A stretch of 64,000 bases of DNA from Punica granatum (GCF_007655135.1 NC_045129.1:30381122-30445121), one strand, 5' to 3'. Counted from the stretch's first letter, positions 1 through 13,500 are shown. Made by a program: numbers and translations. Notes: generated from the sequence alone by a model not told the origin.

Positions 1-356
1 AGAAGGGAAATTAAGCAATAGATTTGGTTTTCTCGTTTTTGATTCATGATTGCAGTGTTGAATATGAATGAGATGCTGACTTTTTCATTGACTCTCCTCG
101 TCCCAGATAGAAATTGTTTTCATCTTATCTGCTGCCTCAGAACTGAAACCTGAATGCCTTCATAAGATGGAGAATGAAATTTTTTATAATGAGAATGACT
201 AATCGAATTTCCCTTATAGTGAACAAAGCAATATTTTATGGGTTAGTAATCCTTGACATTTTACTACAACAGAAGACTATTCTCAGACAGCAAGTTGTTG
301 AAAGTCAAATATTAGCTTTTCAAATCGGTTAAATTTTATTATTCTCTGTCATGTAG
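1..356 (+). other. Intron sequence of the HDS gene (window begins inside the gene)
   Basis: No reading frame matching the HDS N-terminus is visible here. The stretch is AT-rich and ends in an AG acceptor directly before the first recognisable HDS exon at 357. The exon or exons coding the plastid transit peptide, roughly the first 70 residues, must lie upstream of the window. Confidence 0.6.
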
Positions 357-3300
357 TTCCAAGGCAAAAGTATTGTGAATCTCTGCACAAAACAATGAGG
401 AGGAAAACACGGACAGTGATGGTGGGAAATGTGGCCCTCGGCAGTGAGCACCCGATAAGAATTCAGACTATGACAACAACTGATACTAAGGATGTATCTG
501 GAACAGTAGAAGAGGTTATTCACTGTCCTTTGTTCTCACGCAATTGTACGACCTGCAGTTTTTAGAGAAATTCTCCCCTTTATATTATATTCTGTCCGTA
601 GGTGATGAGAATCGCAGACAAGGGTGCCGATATCGTACGAATAACTGTTCAAGGAAAGAAAGAAGCGGATGCGTGTTTTGAGATCAAGAACTCTCTCGTG
701 CAGAAAAGGTAGGTTTCATTTGCAAGGACCGTTGTGTAAATATCAGAAGAGGGTCCTCCAAATTAGATTGAAAGGATCACCAGTTTCATCTTCTTCTTTT
801 TTCCCTTCTCGTGGCAGCTACAACATACCATTGGTGGCGGATATACACTTTGCTCCTTCTGTAGCATTGCGAGTTGCTGAGTGCTTTGACAAGATTCGTG
901 TCAACCCAGGAAATTTCGGTATATAAACTTCTTAACTTCCTCTTTTCTTAACATAAAAATCTCTCTTGAGAATTCACTCTGAGCTTCACGAAGTAAATAA
1001 TTGCAGCTGATAGACGGGCTCAGTTTGAGAAGTTAGACTACACAGAGGAGGACTATCAGAAAGAACTCGAGCATATTGAGGAGGTTGGATAATCAATTCT
1101 CTTCAATAGCATATCTGATTATGGCACTTAAAAGATATTTCTGTGCTATGATCTGCAATTTAACTTCTTATATGGCTATATTTTAGTATTTAATTGGACC
1201 TTTGGTGCTAATTCACTAGGTTTTCACCCCATTGGTCGAGAAGTGCAAAAAGTATGGAAGGGCTATGCGTATTGGTACAAACCATGGAAGCCTCTCTGAT
1301 CGTATAATGAGTTACTACGGCGATTCGCCTCGGGGAATGGTAATTTCTTTCACCTGCTTACAAAAGGTCTTGTGAATTATTCTTCAATGGACATTTGATA
1401 GTAACTGTTTGTTACATTAATTTGTTTCTTCAAGTAGGTTGAATCTGCATTTGAGTTTGCAAGGATATGCAGGAAACTGGACTACCACAACTTTGTCTTC
1501 TCAATGAAGGCAAGCAACCCTGTTGTGATGGTTCAGGCTTACCGGCTCCTTGTGGCTGAAATGTATGTTCAAGGATGGGATTACCCGCTACACCTCGGAG
1601 TCACTGAAGCTGGAGAAGGGGAGGATGGACGGATGAAATCGGCTATTGGCATTGGAACCCTCCTTCAAGTAGCACTCTGAACTTAAAAATAAGTTTTTAG
1701 AATTATGTATCAAACGGAACCCAATATTTTTTTAGAATTATGTATCAATGGAATCTAATTGACTGATTGTTGTGTAGGATGGGTTGGGTGATACAATCAG
1801 GGTGTCTCTCACCGAACCACCAGAGGAAGAGATAGATCCCTGCAGAAGGTTAGCAAACCTGGGTATGAGAGCGGCTGAGCTGCAGAAGGGAGTGGTGAGA
1901 TTTTAGTGTTAGCTTCTTTTAATTGATACCGGTTTGAGAATCCGAGTTTTTCTGCTTTGCTTTTATTAATCATGGTTTTTATTGTCAGGCTCCTTTCGAG
2001 GAAAAGCACCGTCACTATTTTGATTTCCAGCGGAGGACTGGTCAATTGCCTTACCAGAAAGAGGTTAGAGCTTCTCTCTGAAAAGGTTCAACTTTCAGTA
2101 GACGACTTGCTGCTTACTGAGCAGATGATATTACGTGCATAGGGTGAAGAGGTAGACTACAGAGGAGTGCTCCACCGTGACGGTTCCGTTCTTATGTCTG
2201 TTTCTCTGGATCGATTGAAGGTAAGATATTTATTCAAGAGTTTATATTTTAATTATTCTATTAGTGATTCCAACCCCCCCCCCCCCCCCCCCCCCCCCCC
2301 CTCTTCATAGCTGTTCTTTGAGGTTATAACTTTTTCTTTCCTATCCTTTTGCAGTCCCCGGAAACTTTATACAGGTCACTTGCTGCGAAACTTGTCATCG
2401 GAATGCCATTTAAGGTAGTATCCTTCTCTTCGAATAAAAAGAATTATGGTCTATGATTATATTATTCAGTTATTAAACTTAAACACCGCTATTTTCTTAA
2501 TGTAGGATCTTGCGACAGTTGACTCAATCTTACTTAGAGAGCTTCCACCAGTGGAGGATGCTGATGCTGTAAGAACCAGCAAGTCCATCCTTGGTTTTTT
2601 TTTTTCCCCTGTTTTTCTTTCTTTCATTCTGTTTTTTGTTTTTCTGATATAGTTGTTTCACAATATTTCGAGATTGGTTGATTTATTATTCTTTTTCCCC
2701 ATTACCAGCGATTGGCTCTCAAGAGACTGATAGATATAAGCATGGGAGTTATAACTCCTTTATCGGAGCAGCTAACGAAGCCATTGCCCAATGCCATGGT
2801 TCTCGTGAATCTTATGGAGCTGTCATCTGGTGCTGTCAAGCTTTTGCCTGAAGGTAGTTTTCTTCGTGATAATCGATTTACATCATTCTCCGATTTCTTA
2901 TCATTTGGCCCCACAATTATTCCTCGCCTGAGAAATGATACCTTGTCAGGCACACGGTTGGTTGTGTCTGTACGAGGAGATGAGCCCTACGAAGAGCTGG
3001 AGATCTTAAAGAAGGTTGATGCCACAATGCTGCTTCACAATCTACCGGTTAGTGAAGATAAAGTCAGCAGAGTCCATGCAGCAAGAAGGTAATGATATCG
3101 TTCCTAGCAACTCATCTCGTCGCCTCTGGTATCTAAATCTGTTTTCAGCTTTGGGGAAGTAGATGCATGTTCTAGTGTTACCATAAAAATAAATTTATTT
3201 CTTGTCACTGCAATGCATCTTCGGATTTATGTATAATGTCTTTTGCAGGTTGTTCGAGTATCTACAAGAAAATGCTCTCGAATTTCCTGTGATTCACCAT

Positions 3301-4293
3301 CTTGATTTCCCCAACGGGACCCACAGGTAATGACCTTCCTTCTGTCAGACAGGAAGTTTATTTGTTTATGTGAAGGTTATAATTTCTTTCTTCGTTTTCA
3401 TAGGGATGACTTGGTCATTGGTGCTGGAACCAATGCTGGGGCCCTTCTAGTCGATGGGCTGGGAGATGGTGTCCTTCTAGAAGCACCTGACCAAGATTTC
3501 GAGTTTCTGAGGAACACGTCCTTTAACTTGCTCCAAGGTTGCAGAATGCGTAACACTAAGACAGTAAGAGGCTGAAACTCCTGATAAACGAAACTCTTAT
3601 TTTGATTAATGCTTCTTTGTTAATCTACCTTGTGCCGATGTATGCTCGCTCATTTGCCTCTTCATATAATTCCTTTGGTGGACTTTGGGAAAATCCGACC
3701 TCTATTAACAGTATCATTGTATTGTCTTTCACAGGAATATGTTTCGTGCCCATCCTGTGGTAGGACTTTATTCGACCTTCAGGAAATCAGTGCGCAAATA
3801 CGGGAGAAGACTTCCCACTTGCCTGGAGTTTCGGTAAGAGTCACAGTGCTCCTTTCAAATCTTGAGGAGATGATATTATACAATCACACTGACACGTGAA
3901 GTTCACTCCAACTCAAAAAATTGACGTTCATGGTCTAAATTTGCACACGTCAGATTGCCATCATGGGTTGCATCGTGAATGGACCGGGAGAGATGGCCGA
4001 TGCTGATTTTGGATATGTTGGAGGAGCCCCGGGGAAGATAGATCTTTATGTTGGAAAGGTACCAGAACTCATCTTTTATTCTCAAATCTTCTTTCTAGTA
4101 CTTAAGAGTCGTCTGATCTATTCGGTTTAATGGGACAACCTCTCTTTTGAGACATTCGGGCTTTATGGTGTGTTTGGTGATTTTTAAACAGACGGTGGTG
4201 AAGAGAGGAATCGCGATGGAGCACGCGACGGATGCTTTGATACAACTGATTAAAGACCACGGCCGGTGGGTGGATCCTCCTGTGGAAGAATAA
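357..4293 (+). CDS. HDS: 4-hydroxy-3-methylbut-2-enyl diphosphate synthase (HDS/GcpE/IspG), plastidic, 5'-partial
   Basis: This iron-sulfur enzyme catalyses the penultimate step of the plastid MEP pathway, reductively converting MEcPP to HMBPP with ferredoxin as electron donor. Eighteen exons are read: 357-514, 602-708, 818-918, 1007-1083, 1220-1339, 1438-1668, 1778-1894, 1989-2063, 2143-2220, 2355-2414, 2506-2568, 2709-2853, 2950-3088, 3249-3326, 3404-3563, 3735-3833, 3954-4058 and 4192-4293. All borders are GT-AG and phases add up to 670 codons without a stop, against about 740 in plant HDS. The protein starts at [12 protein letters not shown]. The C-terminal 4Fe-4S region is present, with the cysteine pair of [10 protein letters not shown] and the cysteine of [10 protein letters not shown]. 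The plant-specific central insert is also present (exons near 1778-3326). The last codons read PPVEE followed by TAA. The gene looks intact and functional; only the transit-peptide end is missing, because of the window edge. Confidence 0.97.
2274..2301 (+). repeat. Homopolymer run of 28 C in an HDS intron
   Basis: An uninterrupted cytosine run lies in the intron between exons 2143-2220 and 2355-2414. Such a run is G-quadruplex-prone on the minus strand. Its length should be treated cautiously because homopolymers are error-prone in sequencing. Confidence 0.9.
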
Positions 4294-4493
4294 AACGACT
4301 GGGAAGACTCATTACAGAATTCAAAGAACTCTGAAATGCGAGTCTGATAGTCACGCTATGAACTTATGGTACTTCGCGATGGTTTGTTTGTTAAGACCGC
4401 CATACGAATGTATTGGTGATATAGATGCGCAGTGGTACCGGGATGGTATGGGGCGCTCGATATTGGAAGATAGTAGACATTTGAATTCAATTT

Positions 4494-4499
4494 AATAAA
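4494..4499 (+). terminator. Putative poly(A) signal of HDS
   Basis: AATAAA lies about 200 bases after the HDS stop codon, inside a plausible 3' UTR. No cleavage site can be seen directly. Confidence 0.45.
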
Positions 4500-6420
4500 G
4501 TTGAAGTAAAGGAGTAATTTTTGGATTTGGAAATCCAAGGAATATAGATATCACCGGCTTGGATAGTGGAAGAGTATTCGATACATTCATAGAAATATAG
4601 CTATGACCGCTCTTAAGAACGTGTAGACAAATCATCACCTTGGAAGGCACGCTAAGGATACACACAATATAGTATGGTTCCACTCTTATGGAAAAATTTA
4701 AGAGAGACAGAATGAAAGATGCATGAAGTAAACTGAATGTATTCAACGAAAAACCCTCTTCACAAAGTGGTGTGGGGTAATATGGGTATCTATTTATTTA
4801 TTTATTAATATTAGGATTCTTTTCCCGTGCATTGCACGGGACTTCTACGACATATATATTTTTCTTTATAAATTCAAACTTAATTGTTTTAGTTAAATTT
4901 TAAAAATTTCAAGAAAAAATATTCCTTCTTTCTATAGTATATAATGCTAATTATATTCAAATATCTTAAGGAATTTTGATCAATTCTTATATATATATAT
5001 ATATATAAATATTATAAATATATTGTAGAAGCAGAAGAAAAATAGTCGTGTAACGTTTTCAAAATTATCATTTTTTCAATTTGATAGAAAATTAATAACT
5101 ATAACCTCTTTTCATTGCACTTTCTTTTCTATTCTCTTTTGTTGTCGTGGATAATCTATTGAAATCTTGTTCTATAGAGGTACTCTATAATATTCTCTTA
5201 ATTGGAATTTTTGATGAGTTACCAAAAAAAGTTTTGAGGATCATTTTTATTTATTAAAAAAATCAAAATTTAGTATTTATTGTGCTATTCTTACTCAAAT
5301 CTCATATACTAAATTTCGTGAATTTGAATGAATTTAGCTCAAATGAATCAATTATTTCCACGAGAGATTTAATTTATTGAGCTTTTATATGAATTGCAAT
5401 AGTTTTAAAACATTATTCAATAAAGTTTAAATGCATATAATTATGAATTTTCTTTATTTTCCTACAATTATGAATGTTTATTTACTATTGAAATAACAAT
5501 AATGATTCGAATAAATGTATTTTTCATTTTTCATATTTGTATTATTATTTATAATAATATATAATATTAATTAATTTGTATTTGACACATTAATCTATGA
5601 ATTACAATCATTTACTATTATACCCCATTTATTATAGAACGTTGAGGTAAAATTTACATTTGGCATTGATGGTAAAATACTATTATGAGACCATTTAATG
5701 CAAACAACTAGTAGAATTTATTTTTCATAGCCGATTTATTAGTGTTGGGATGTGAAAATTGATATTTCTTAATATCTTATTTAACAATTTAAATTAATGA
5801 TAATTTATTTCTCTCCACACAAATATATATAATATTTCTCCACTGAGACTTTTTTTTTTGTTTTGCAAAATTCCACCAAGACATATTGACCATAAGGCAT
5901 ATATACACTCTAATTCATTAATTGTAGTCAAGTTTATATATATATATATATATATATATAAAGTTAGCTAAAATTTGTATAATTTCAGCTAAAATGATTC
6001 AATTTTTTTTTATGAGGGATCGAAGTATATTTATTTTAATAAAACCTCATACAATTATTTAAGTTATGAGGATAATTTGAAAAATATTTTATTTTTTTTA
6101 GTTTTTGAGTATATATGTGAATTAAATGTATTTATATTTACAATAACGTCGATCTTTATTTACATTTAATTCATGTAAATATATCATTAATATAGTATTA
6201 TTTTCTTTGAGATAGTATTTTTAATCTTAAATATTATTTACACATTTACCATTATGACCTTATAATATTTAAAAATTACCTTTCTAATCCTATTTGATGC
6301 GTGAGATATAACTTTCTATGTATAGATTATATATAATATAACCTTTATAAAGCGATTTGAAATCTAAATCAAATAATCAAATAATAAAATATAATATAAT
6401 CCTTTCCTTCTATCATATCT
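4500..6420. other. Intergenic AT-rich DNA
   Basis: No gene is visible. The stretch is strongly AT-rich with short TA microsatellites, the clearest near 4990-5006 and 5935-5960. Small open frames here are short and lack any recognisable protein pattern. Confidence 0.6.
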
Positions 6421-6900
6421 TTTAGATCTTCGGCAGCCTTGCGCTGAACCTACGAATTGTGGCACATGCTCCCGCATCACAAAGGTTCATCGTGAATTCG
6501 TGTTCCTATCGTGCTTGCATAAGAAGGTCGATCACACGATAGCATCGGTTTAGAATCCTAACTATTTTAAAGCAGAAAGCTGATCCAGGCCCTTCGTCGA
6601 GCTATGTGACGGGCCCTCGTGGACCAGAAAAGTTGAAGCTATGAAGACCGATCAGAAATGGCGGAAACTGAAAGCTTTGAAGGCGAACAAAAACATGATA
6701 ATGCACGATAAAAGAAATGCATCATAATTATATCCGATATTATCACTAAAAATTAAACAATCTATCAATGTCGGAATAACTAAAGAGATCTCTATTAGAA
6801 TACAAGCGCCAGAGATTGGACGAGACGATGCATGCATGGTACTCACTGTTCTCGCCAAGCAGATATCAATGGCTGACGGTACGAAGAAGAACTGTTCCTC

Positions 6901-7389
6901 CTACAGGATATCTGCTCCAGCAGCGTAATTGTACCGAGCTCGGCGTATGTTATCTTGCCTCTTCTTGTACACCAATCCTCCGAAGATGACGAGTCCTGCC
7001 AGCACGATCACTCCGAACGCGATCCCAAACTTTTTGCCGCCGCTCATTCCACCTCCGGAGGACTTCTCCGGATCCACACCGCTGTGGTTGAAGTCGTCCC
7101 ATTCGCTCGGCGACGGCGAAGGAACAGGGGATTCGGACGGAAGGTGAGGAGACATCGCCGGAGAGGAGCCGTCCGACGGAGGGGGAGCAGGCGGCGACGA
7201 GAACGGGCTCAGAGGCGCACTCGCCGGCGATCCAGCTTGGGGAGGAGAGGGTGATGGCGCGGTCGGAGCATCGGCGGGGAGTTCAGGAGCGGGAGCAGGC
7301 GAGTTGGCGGGCTGACCGTCGGAGGCCGCGATGATGCTGAAGACGATGAGCAGAAGAGTCAACACAGAGAAGGAGCGGCGCAGCAACAT
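6901..7389 (-). CDS. Arabinogalactan-like proline-rich type I membrane protein (162 aa)
   Basis: A single-exon gene. The start is the ATG at 7389, giving MLLRRSFSVLTLLLIVFSII, a classical secretory signal peptide cut near residues 25-26; an upstream in-frame extension has no ATG. Residues about 27-98 are rich in Pro, Ala and Ser (repeated SPAP, PSPSP and PPAPPP motifs), the hydroxyproline-O-glycosylation pattern of arabinogalactan proteins. A short acidic, glycine-rich linker (DDFNHSGVDPEKSSGGG) follows. A single membrane helix (FGIAFGVIVLAGLVIFGGLVY) and a basic cytoplasmic tail (KKRQDNIRRARYNYAAG) end the protein. Classical AGPs end in a GPI signal, whereas this one keeps a charged tail and so looks permanently membrane-anchored. 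It is likely secreted to the plasma membrane with the Pro-rich domain in the wall. The exact orthologue is not recognised. Confidence 0.85.
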   Translation of the reverse strand: MLLRRSFSVLTLLLIVFSIIAASDGQPANSPAPAPELPADAPTAPSPSPPQAGSPASAPLSPFSSPPAPPPSDGSSPAMSPHLPSESPVPSPSPSEWDDFNHSGVDPEKSSGGGMSGGKKFGIAFGVIVLAGLVIFGGLVYKKRQDNIRRARYNYAAGADIL

Positions 7390-7457
7390 TGCGACCGAGA
7401 CGATGGAAACTGCCAGCAAACCAAGGCCGATTGCTCAACCGACGAAGCAACCGATGT

Positions 7458-7480
7458 GAGAGAGAGAGAGAGAGAGAGAG
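7458..7480. repeat. GA microsatellite in the 5' leader of the AGP-like gene
   Basis: A run of alternating GA lies about 70 bases upstream of the minus-strand start codon, where it reads as CT-rich leader. Such tracts are common in plant 5' UTRs and promoters. Confidence 0.8.
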
Positions 7481-7789
7481 CGCTTTGAATTCGAACTTTG
7501 AAGAGAGGGTTTGTGAAGATGAGGGGAATGCAGGCAGATCTGATGGAGTGAAAAACGGCTCTTTGCTTGAAGATGAAGACGACGACGAAGACGAAGACGA
7601 AGACGAGACTTACGGAGGACGGGAAAGAGAGAGGGGAGAATCGTGAGGGCCGCTGAATTGCCGGCGGAGGAAAGGCAAACAGATCTCAGAGAACTGAAAA
7701 CTGACGCCGCCGGTGGAGTAGGATTTATGAAAAGGGCGCGAAAACAGCGGATCGATCTTCCTGGTCTACGCTACAGATTGACATCTGAC

Positions 7790-8336
7790 AACGTTATTTA
7801 TTTTTTATTTTAAATCAATAATAATCTTATTGTTCTCTCATAATTTTTATGTTAAAATAAAATTGTTTTAAAGTCAAATCACTACTATTTGGTATATTGT
7901 ATTTTTTATTGCTGTGCGTTGCCCTCTAGTTCATTTAATTTTTTTTTTAAAAAATTAAAGCTTGTTATTAATTGAAATTCTGAAATTGCCCTTCCAATAT
8001 AAATAAAAAAAAAACGACGAAACATAAATGAAAATAGAGAGGGGTTAGATGGATATAGAGAGAAGTGATATATAGTTGCTCTCTTTTCTATTTCAGCTTC
8101 GGGGGACTAAAGTACGTATATCGTGACCATTAAGTTATTCTCAGTTTTAAGATTGCATCATGTAATGAAATCCAATTATGTTATGATCCTTCTGATTATT
8201 AACTCAATTGATGAAGAATTCTGCCAAAATTAGATAGCGTGTACTAGATAATTGGAGATTGAAATTTAATGTATTTTGTCACATATAAAATGATAGAAGT
8301 TGATATATATATATATATTCCATAGAACTCATAGAG
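7790..8336. other. Intergenic DNA
   Basis: AT-rich, with no gene or convincing repeat except a short TA run near 8303-8319. Confidence 0.5.
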
Positions 8337-8339
8337 TAA

Positions 8340-9322
8340 GATTGTGTTTATTTAGACTTAAAATTTCAACACTTAATTTTAGTGCTCTTAAGCACTTGCT
8401 AGAATCAGTTCTTAAGAAAATAAATTGATTTTGTTTGGCGTGGAGGAAAAATTTAGATAATTAAAAGCTTGATTTTTTTTTTATAAAAAAAACCTTCTGT
8501 TACAAAACTTTTCTCTTTTAAACTTTTACCCTTCTATAACATTATCATTTTAATTTTTAATTTTAGTAAATATTTTTTTATAAGTAGAGAAAAGGTTTTG
8601 TCAGAGAAGGAGAGGGGTGGTAGAGGCTCCGATATAGGCCATTATCGCCCCATATGCGGTCACCGACAGCCTCAGTGGTCGCCAACAATCTCATTTGGGT
8701 GGTGGTGGCAGGGATCGAAGTCCTCACCTTCTGGAATCTCTTCTTTATCTATCTTTGATCAAAGAGAGAAATGAGAGATTCCCAGCAATCGGGCCACTAC
8801 CATCGTTGGCGAGGCATCGAATGACCCCTGAGTTGGCCGGCGACCTCACCTTGTGCGGTGATGGCTGAACCGGTGGCTCTGTGGTTCCATCGCCCGCAAT
8901 CGCTCACCTCTCGAAAAGAGAGAGGCTAGCGATTATGAGCGGTGGAACCTCTGATCTCAGTCACCACCGCACCAGTTGAGGTCACCGGTCGGCCCAGGAG
9001 TCACCATCGACTCGCTATGGGAGCCCTCCATTGCCCCCTTTCCCTCTAGTCACGCGGTCCTTTAGAGCCCTCTCTCTAGAGTTCCAGTGCTTCAAAGAGA
9101 AATGGGACTGATTTGTAAACCTTCAAAAATTTTGAGGTATGTCGTTGCAAATTTTTAAAAATACTTAAGTAAAAAAAATAAGTAGATTTTGAGTATGAAT
9201 AAGAGGTTTTTTGACTTAATTTATTAAGTTAAGTCAATTAATTTTGGTTTATCAAACGAATTGAGTCTAATTGAGTGCTTAAAAATTAATTTAGGCACTT
9301 AATTGAGTAAACAAACGCCACC
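8340..9322. mobile_element. Non-autonomous TIR transposon (Harbinger-like) carrying hairpin DNA
   Basis: The element starts GATTGTGTTTATTTAGAC and ends GTAAACAAACGCCACC. The ends are imperfect inverted repeats of each other, and both sides are flanked by TAA (8337-8339 and 9323-9325), fitting the 3-bp target duplication of PIF/Harbinger elements. The outer parts are AT-rich. The middle (about 8590-9110) is GC-rich and built of imperfect inverted repeats. No transposase frame is present. The element is 983 bp long, larger than a typical MITE. Confidence 0.6.
8835..8994. repeat. Long imperfect hairpin inside the 8340-9322 element
   Basis: Arms at 8835-8912 and 8918-8994 are largely complementary around a 5-base loop (gaaaa). 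Matching blocks include GGTTCCA, AATCGCT and CCTCTC on the left arm and their complements on the right. A second, weaker fold-back lies just upstream at about 8679-8815, centred on TTTGATCAAA at 8754-8763. Confidence 0.75.
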
Positions 9323-9463
9323 TAACTTCTTTTATATGTACCAACAAAATATTTTTTGAATCTTTTCTCTATTTAATACTTTATTTTTTCTAAAACAAGA
9401 AGTATTCCAATTTCCCTTGATAAATCTTGACGGTCCATGTAAACACCGTGCAAGTCACTATTT

Positions 9464-9630
9464 AGAGATGGATCTAGGAATTATGTCTAGGGGTGAAATT
9501 CAAAGGGCTTTTGTATTGAAAAGTTAAGGGACAAATAGGATAATTAAAAAAAAAAGTGATAAATTCGGCTAGATCTAATTTTTTCCTAGTTCAAGAGGGA
9601 CGACCGCCCCCTCTCCCTGATCCATCCCTG
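9464..9630. mobile_element. Short MITE-like element with GATGGATC ends
   Basis: The left end AGAGATGGATCTAGG and the right end CCTGATCCATCCCT are inverted repeats about 165 bp apart. The inside has no coding potential. No clear target duplication was found, so the superfamily is open. Confidence 0.45.
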
Positions 9631-10500
9631 CCAATATCATAGATAAGTGCGTACATACCTACTGTACATGTGGCCTGGTAAGGAGATCTTTATTTTATTA
9701 TTATCCAAAAATTACTTTTTCAAACTAATTTGCTTTCAAGGGCTATTTGTTCATTTTGCTACGATTGGGAGGCAATATTTCCATCTTTCATAGTTGAGGA
9801 AGTGGGATTTTATTATTTAAAGTTTGGGGAGTTCCTTTTACGAAAGGTCATAGTTTGGGAGGAGCACTTATATTTTTCCTAATTAATTCCTTCTCGATTT
9901 AATAGAAAGGAAAAAAAAAAGGGAAATTACATTAGTAATAGCATTATTTGTAAAGCGTTCATCATCTTTACATCCTAGCATCCTTTGTAAACTTGGCTTG
10001 TCATTGCACAAAATCGAAGTTTTTTTGTTAAATTTGCATGATTTGTTTCTCCTTCTTTTTTTTTTTCGCTGGATAATTTGTTTCCCCTTGTTAATTTTTG
10101 CAGAAACCTTCCTGTGATGTCAATGTCGATTGAGGATTAAGAGCAGGATAGGATTTAGAATACGAACGATGGGGTTATTAGAAAGTATGCATGAAAAATA
10201 GATGAATGTATTCACCTTATTAAAGATACGTGACATTGAAACTCGACTGGCACTTGCACCACGCTGTAACAAATACATACTTAGGTGAGGCAGACTCCGA
10301 ATGAGAAAATTATGCGTCAATCGCAAACGGATCGCCAAATGAGAACACAACTACCCCTTATTACTCGATTATAAATAGTCAAAATTACACAACTTTTGGC
10401 TCGGGAATGATAAAATTCTTCGCTTGCAGGGTTTTCCTTCACCAATAACCCTATGTTTCTTCTATATGATCCGGGGAGCTATTTTTCCTTAACTACCTCC
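9631..10500. other. Intergenic DNA and probable 3' flank of the PDI gene
   Basis: No gene is visible. The part nearest 10400-10557 is less AT-rich and probably transcribed as the PDI 3' UTR. Confidence 0.5.
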
Positions 10501-10557
10501 TCAACTAATGAGAGATGCAACTCACGTTCCGTTTCTGCATCTCTCGGTTTAACTTAC

Positions 10558-13500
10558 TCATAGTTCATCCTTCACATCGGCAGAGATGCTCTCTTCGCTT
10601 GCTTTGGTTTCAGTGCTCTTGGGTTTCAGAGTAGAAGCCGGCTTCTGAAGCTTGAATGGGATAGATGCGTGTTTCTTGAGGAACTTGTAGAATGCAAGCA
10701 CTGTGCGGTCGGTGTCTACAGTGATCTGCCAATGCCCAAAATACATTACATGTGAAGCAGAAGATGGCAAACAGAATAATCAAGTCACAGAGACTCCTCA
10801 TATCAACAAATCTTATGGAAAGAGCTAAAATCCGTAATTACAATATAGGCGATAGTTATAAATTTGGATGGTTCGAAAGCCACTTACCGGATCAAAGCTC
10901 TTGTTTCCAGCCGGGAAGAACAGAAGTGTGGGGAATCCATCAGACTGCAGAGAGGGAATAAAGAATTAAGTAGCAAGTTTTTGTCTGCCTCAACCATCAA
11001 CAGCAAACCTCTTTGAAGTCCCCATTGGACTGCTCTGATTAACTAAACAGGCAAAATCTCGTAACTTACCTTTGCCCTGGGATGCTCATTGGTTGTCCCA
11101 TCCATCTTTGCTATGACAAGCGAGTCGATGCCTCGCAGATGTTTTGCAAGCTTGTTATATATCGGCTCAAGTGATTGGCAATGCCCGCACCATGGGGCAT
11201 AAATCTGTTATCAGAGGATAAATATTACAGTGACCGCATACAAAAGATATGAAGGTAAAGTTCATTGTATTGCTTGGGTTTACCTCCAGAAGGACATCTT
11301 TCGACTCATCCAAAACAATCTCATCAAAATTGTTCCCTACGACAATTTTCACATCTCCATCATTCTGCACAAAATTAGTTATAGTTAACATAGAGTTCAA
11401 TCACTTGATAAAAATTCAGTATCCCTGTGACACACTCACCTTTTCAGGAACTGGGTCAGACTTATAGAAAGGTTTCAGCTTGTCTTCCAAAAAGTTCTCA
11501 GCAAAAGCCTATACAATGTGACAAAGGCATCAGACTAAACATCCCTGAAATACAAGTTGAGGAAATGAAAAGGAATGCTGAAAGAGAATTTTGACCTTAA
11601 TTTTTTCCAAGGTCACTTCACCGTCCAGTACGAATTTCCTGCTATCATCATTTCCTGTGTACCCAAGTACCTATTCGAAAAAGATATGATGATAAAAGCT
11701 GTCATTCTCATGCCAAATACATTAACCTTATTCAGATCCAAATAAGAGATGTGGATGACAGGTATATTACTTGTGGAGCATCACCAGTGATGCCAAAATA
11801 ATCTGACACAGGCTTTCCAACATCTTCATTATCCATTTCCACGTATACAAAGATGAGCTGTAAATGATAAAAACATCTTATTATAAGACAACAAGAAATG
11901 CTAGAGTTTCTCACGCATTTGGTCATATGTAGCCATGACAACACATCAGCAATTAGATAGTCTCAACATTGAACAATGAGAAATAGATGGACGCAATGAA
12001 ATCCAACCATTGATTGAATCTACAAGGACCTCAGACTGGTTAATACAATATATATATCACCTTTTTACCATTGAAGAACATGACATGTAGATTCCTTTAC
12101 TGATGAGATTTTTTATTTTAAGCACAAACCCCATGGTTGTTAAAGGCCCTTTTAAAAATATTAATTCTGCTAGCCAAACTAGATAGAATAGCATAACAAG
12201 TTATTTAGAATCAAAGAAGACGTAAAAATCCAAGCCTGTTATTCACTTACCTTTCCCTTGAACAGTTTTGCAGCTTCTTGGAACTTGGGTAGAACCTTCT
12301 CTGAGTCATTTGACACCGCAAATAGCAGCAGCTGAAAACAAATATTTTCAGTATTATATCATCAGCCACCACTTAATGCTAAAAGGAGAACATTATAAAT
12401 TACACTGAAAGAACAATGTTAATAGCCATGCTGAAGTAGATCATAATACCTGCTTCTTGATCGGACTTTCAAAAATCGCAGGTGCGCTTTCGCGGGTAAA
12501 GACAGTGACGAGAGGAAGTTTGTTGGCAAATACAAACTCAGCTATTTCAGACTTCACAAATTGACCACCTGAATAACAGGAATCTGATGAGAAATCCAGA
12601 TCCAATATGAATTCACGATTTACTCAGTGCAGATAGCAATTACAGCAGAACTAACCAAAATGGCTCAATTTCTCAGCTTCCTTCTTAAGCATGATCAGGG
12701 CAGGGCGTTTGACCTCAGGGTCCAAGTGAAAGAGCTTCGCAACATCAGGATTAACGGTTTGGTAGAAATTGACATCATCTTCCATTCTCGAGGCGGCAGC
12801 AAGCTCCTCACTCTCAGGACCCTACCATCAATTCCGCAAGGGGGGGAAAAAAAATCAAGTCTTTTGAAATGCTTATCCAAATTCACCAACACAACCCATC
12901 AAATCTGTGATCGGTAAAATCTCATCGAATGGATTCAAGCAGCACTCGACTCCATACCTTCAAATGGTTCAGATAACCCAACACAACCTTGCTCTCAGAA
13001 GTCAAAATGCGTTCGGCATCGTCCAATGTGGTAATGTTGTACACACCTGGGCCTGTTTTCTTCCTGATCCATGTCACTATGGCATCCCTGAAATGCGAGT
13101 AAAAACCCGTACTTAGATTGACCTAAACAGCGACCAAACAGATCAATTGCGCATTTGATCGGTCTATCTATTGGATGAATGAGGAACCGGCATCGACCCG
13201 AATTGAATCTAAAGAACACAGATTGAAATGGCTTACTTGGTCCTTTGGCCAGTGTAAGGCTTGTGAACGCCATCGACAAAGAAGTAAACAGTGGGGAACC
13301 CTTGCACCTCGTACTTCTGAGAGAGCTCTTCCTCCTCGGTAGCATCCACCTTGGCCAGGGCCACCTCCTCGCCCTTCAGTTCGGTGGCGGCCGCGGCATA
13401 CTCGGGCGCGAGGGCCTGGCAGTGTCCGCACCACGGCGCGTAGAACTCCACCATCACGAACCTGTTCCTTTCCACGAAGTCGCTGAAGTTGCCCTCTTTG

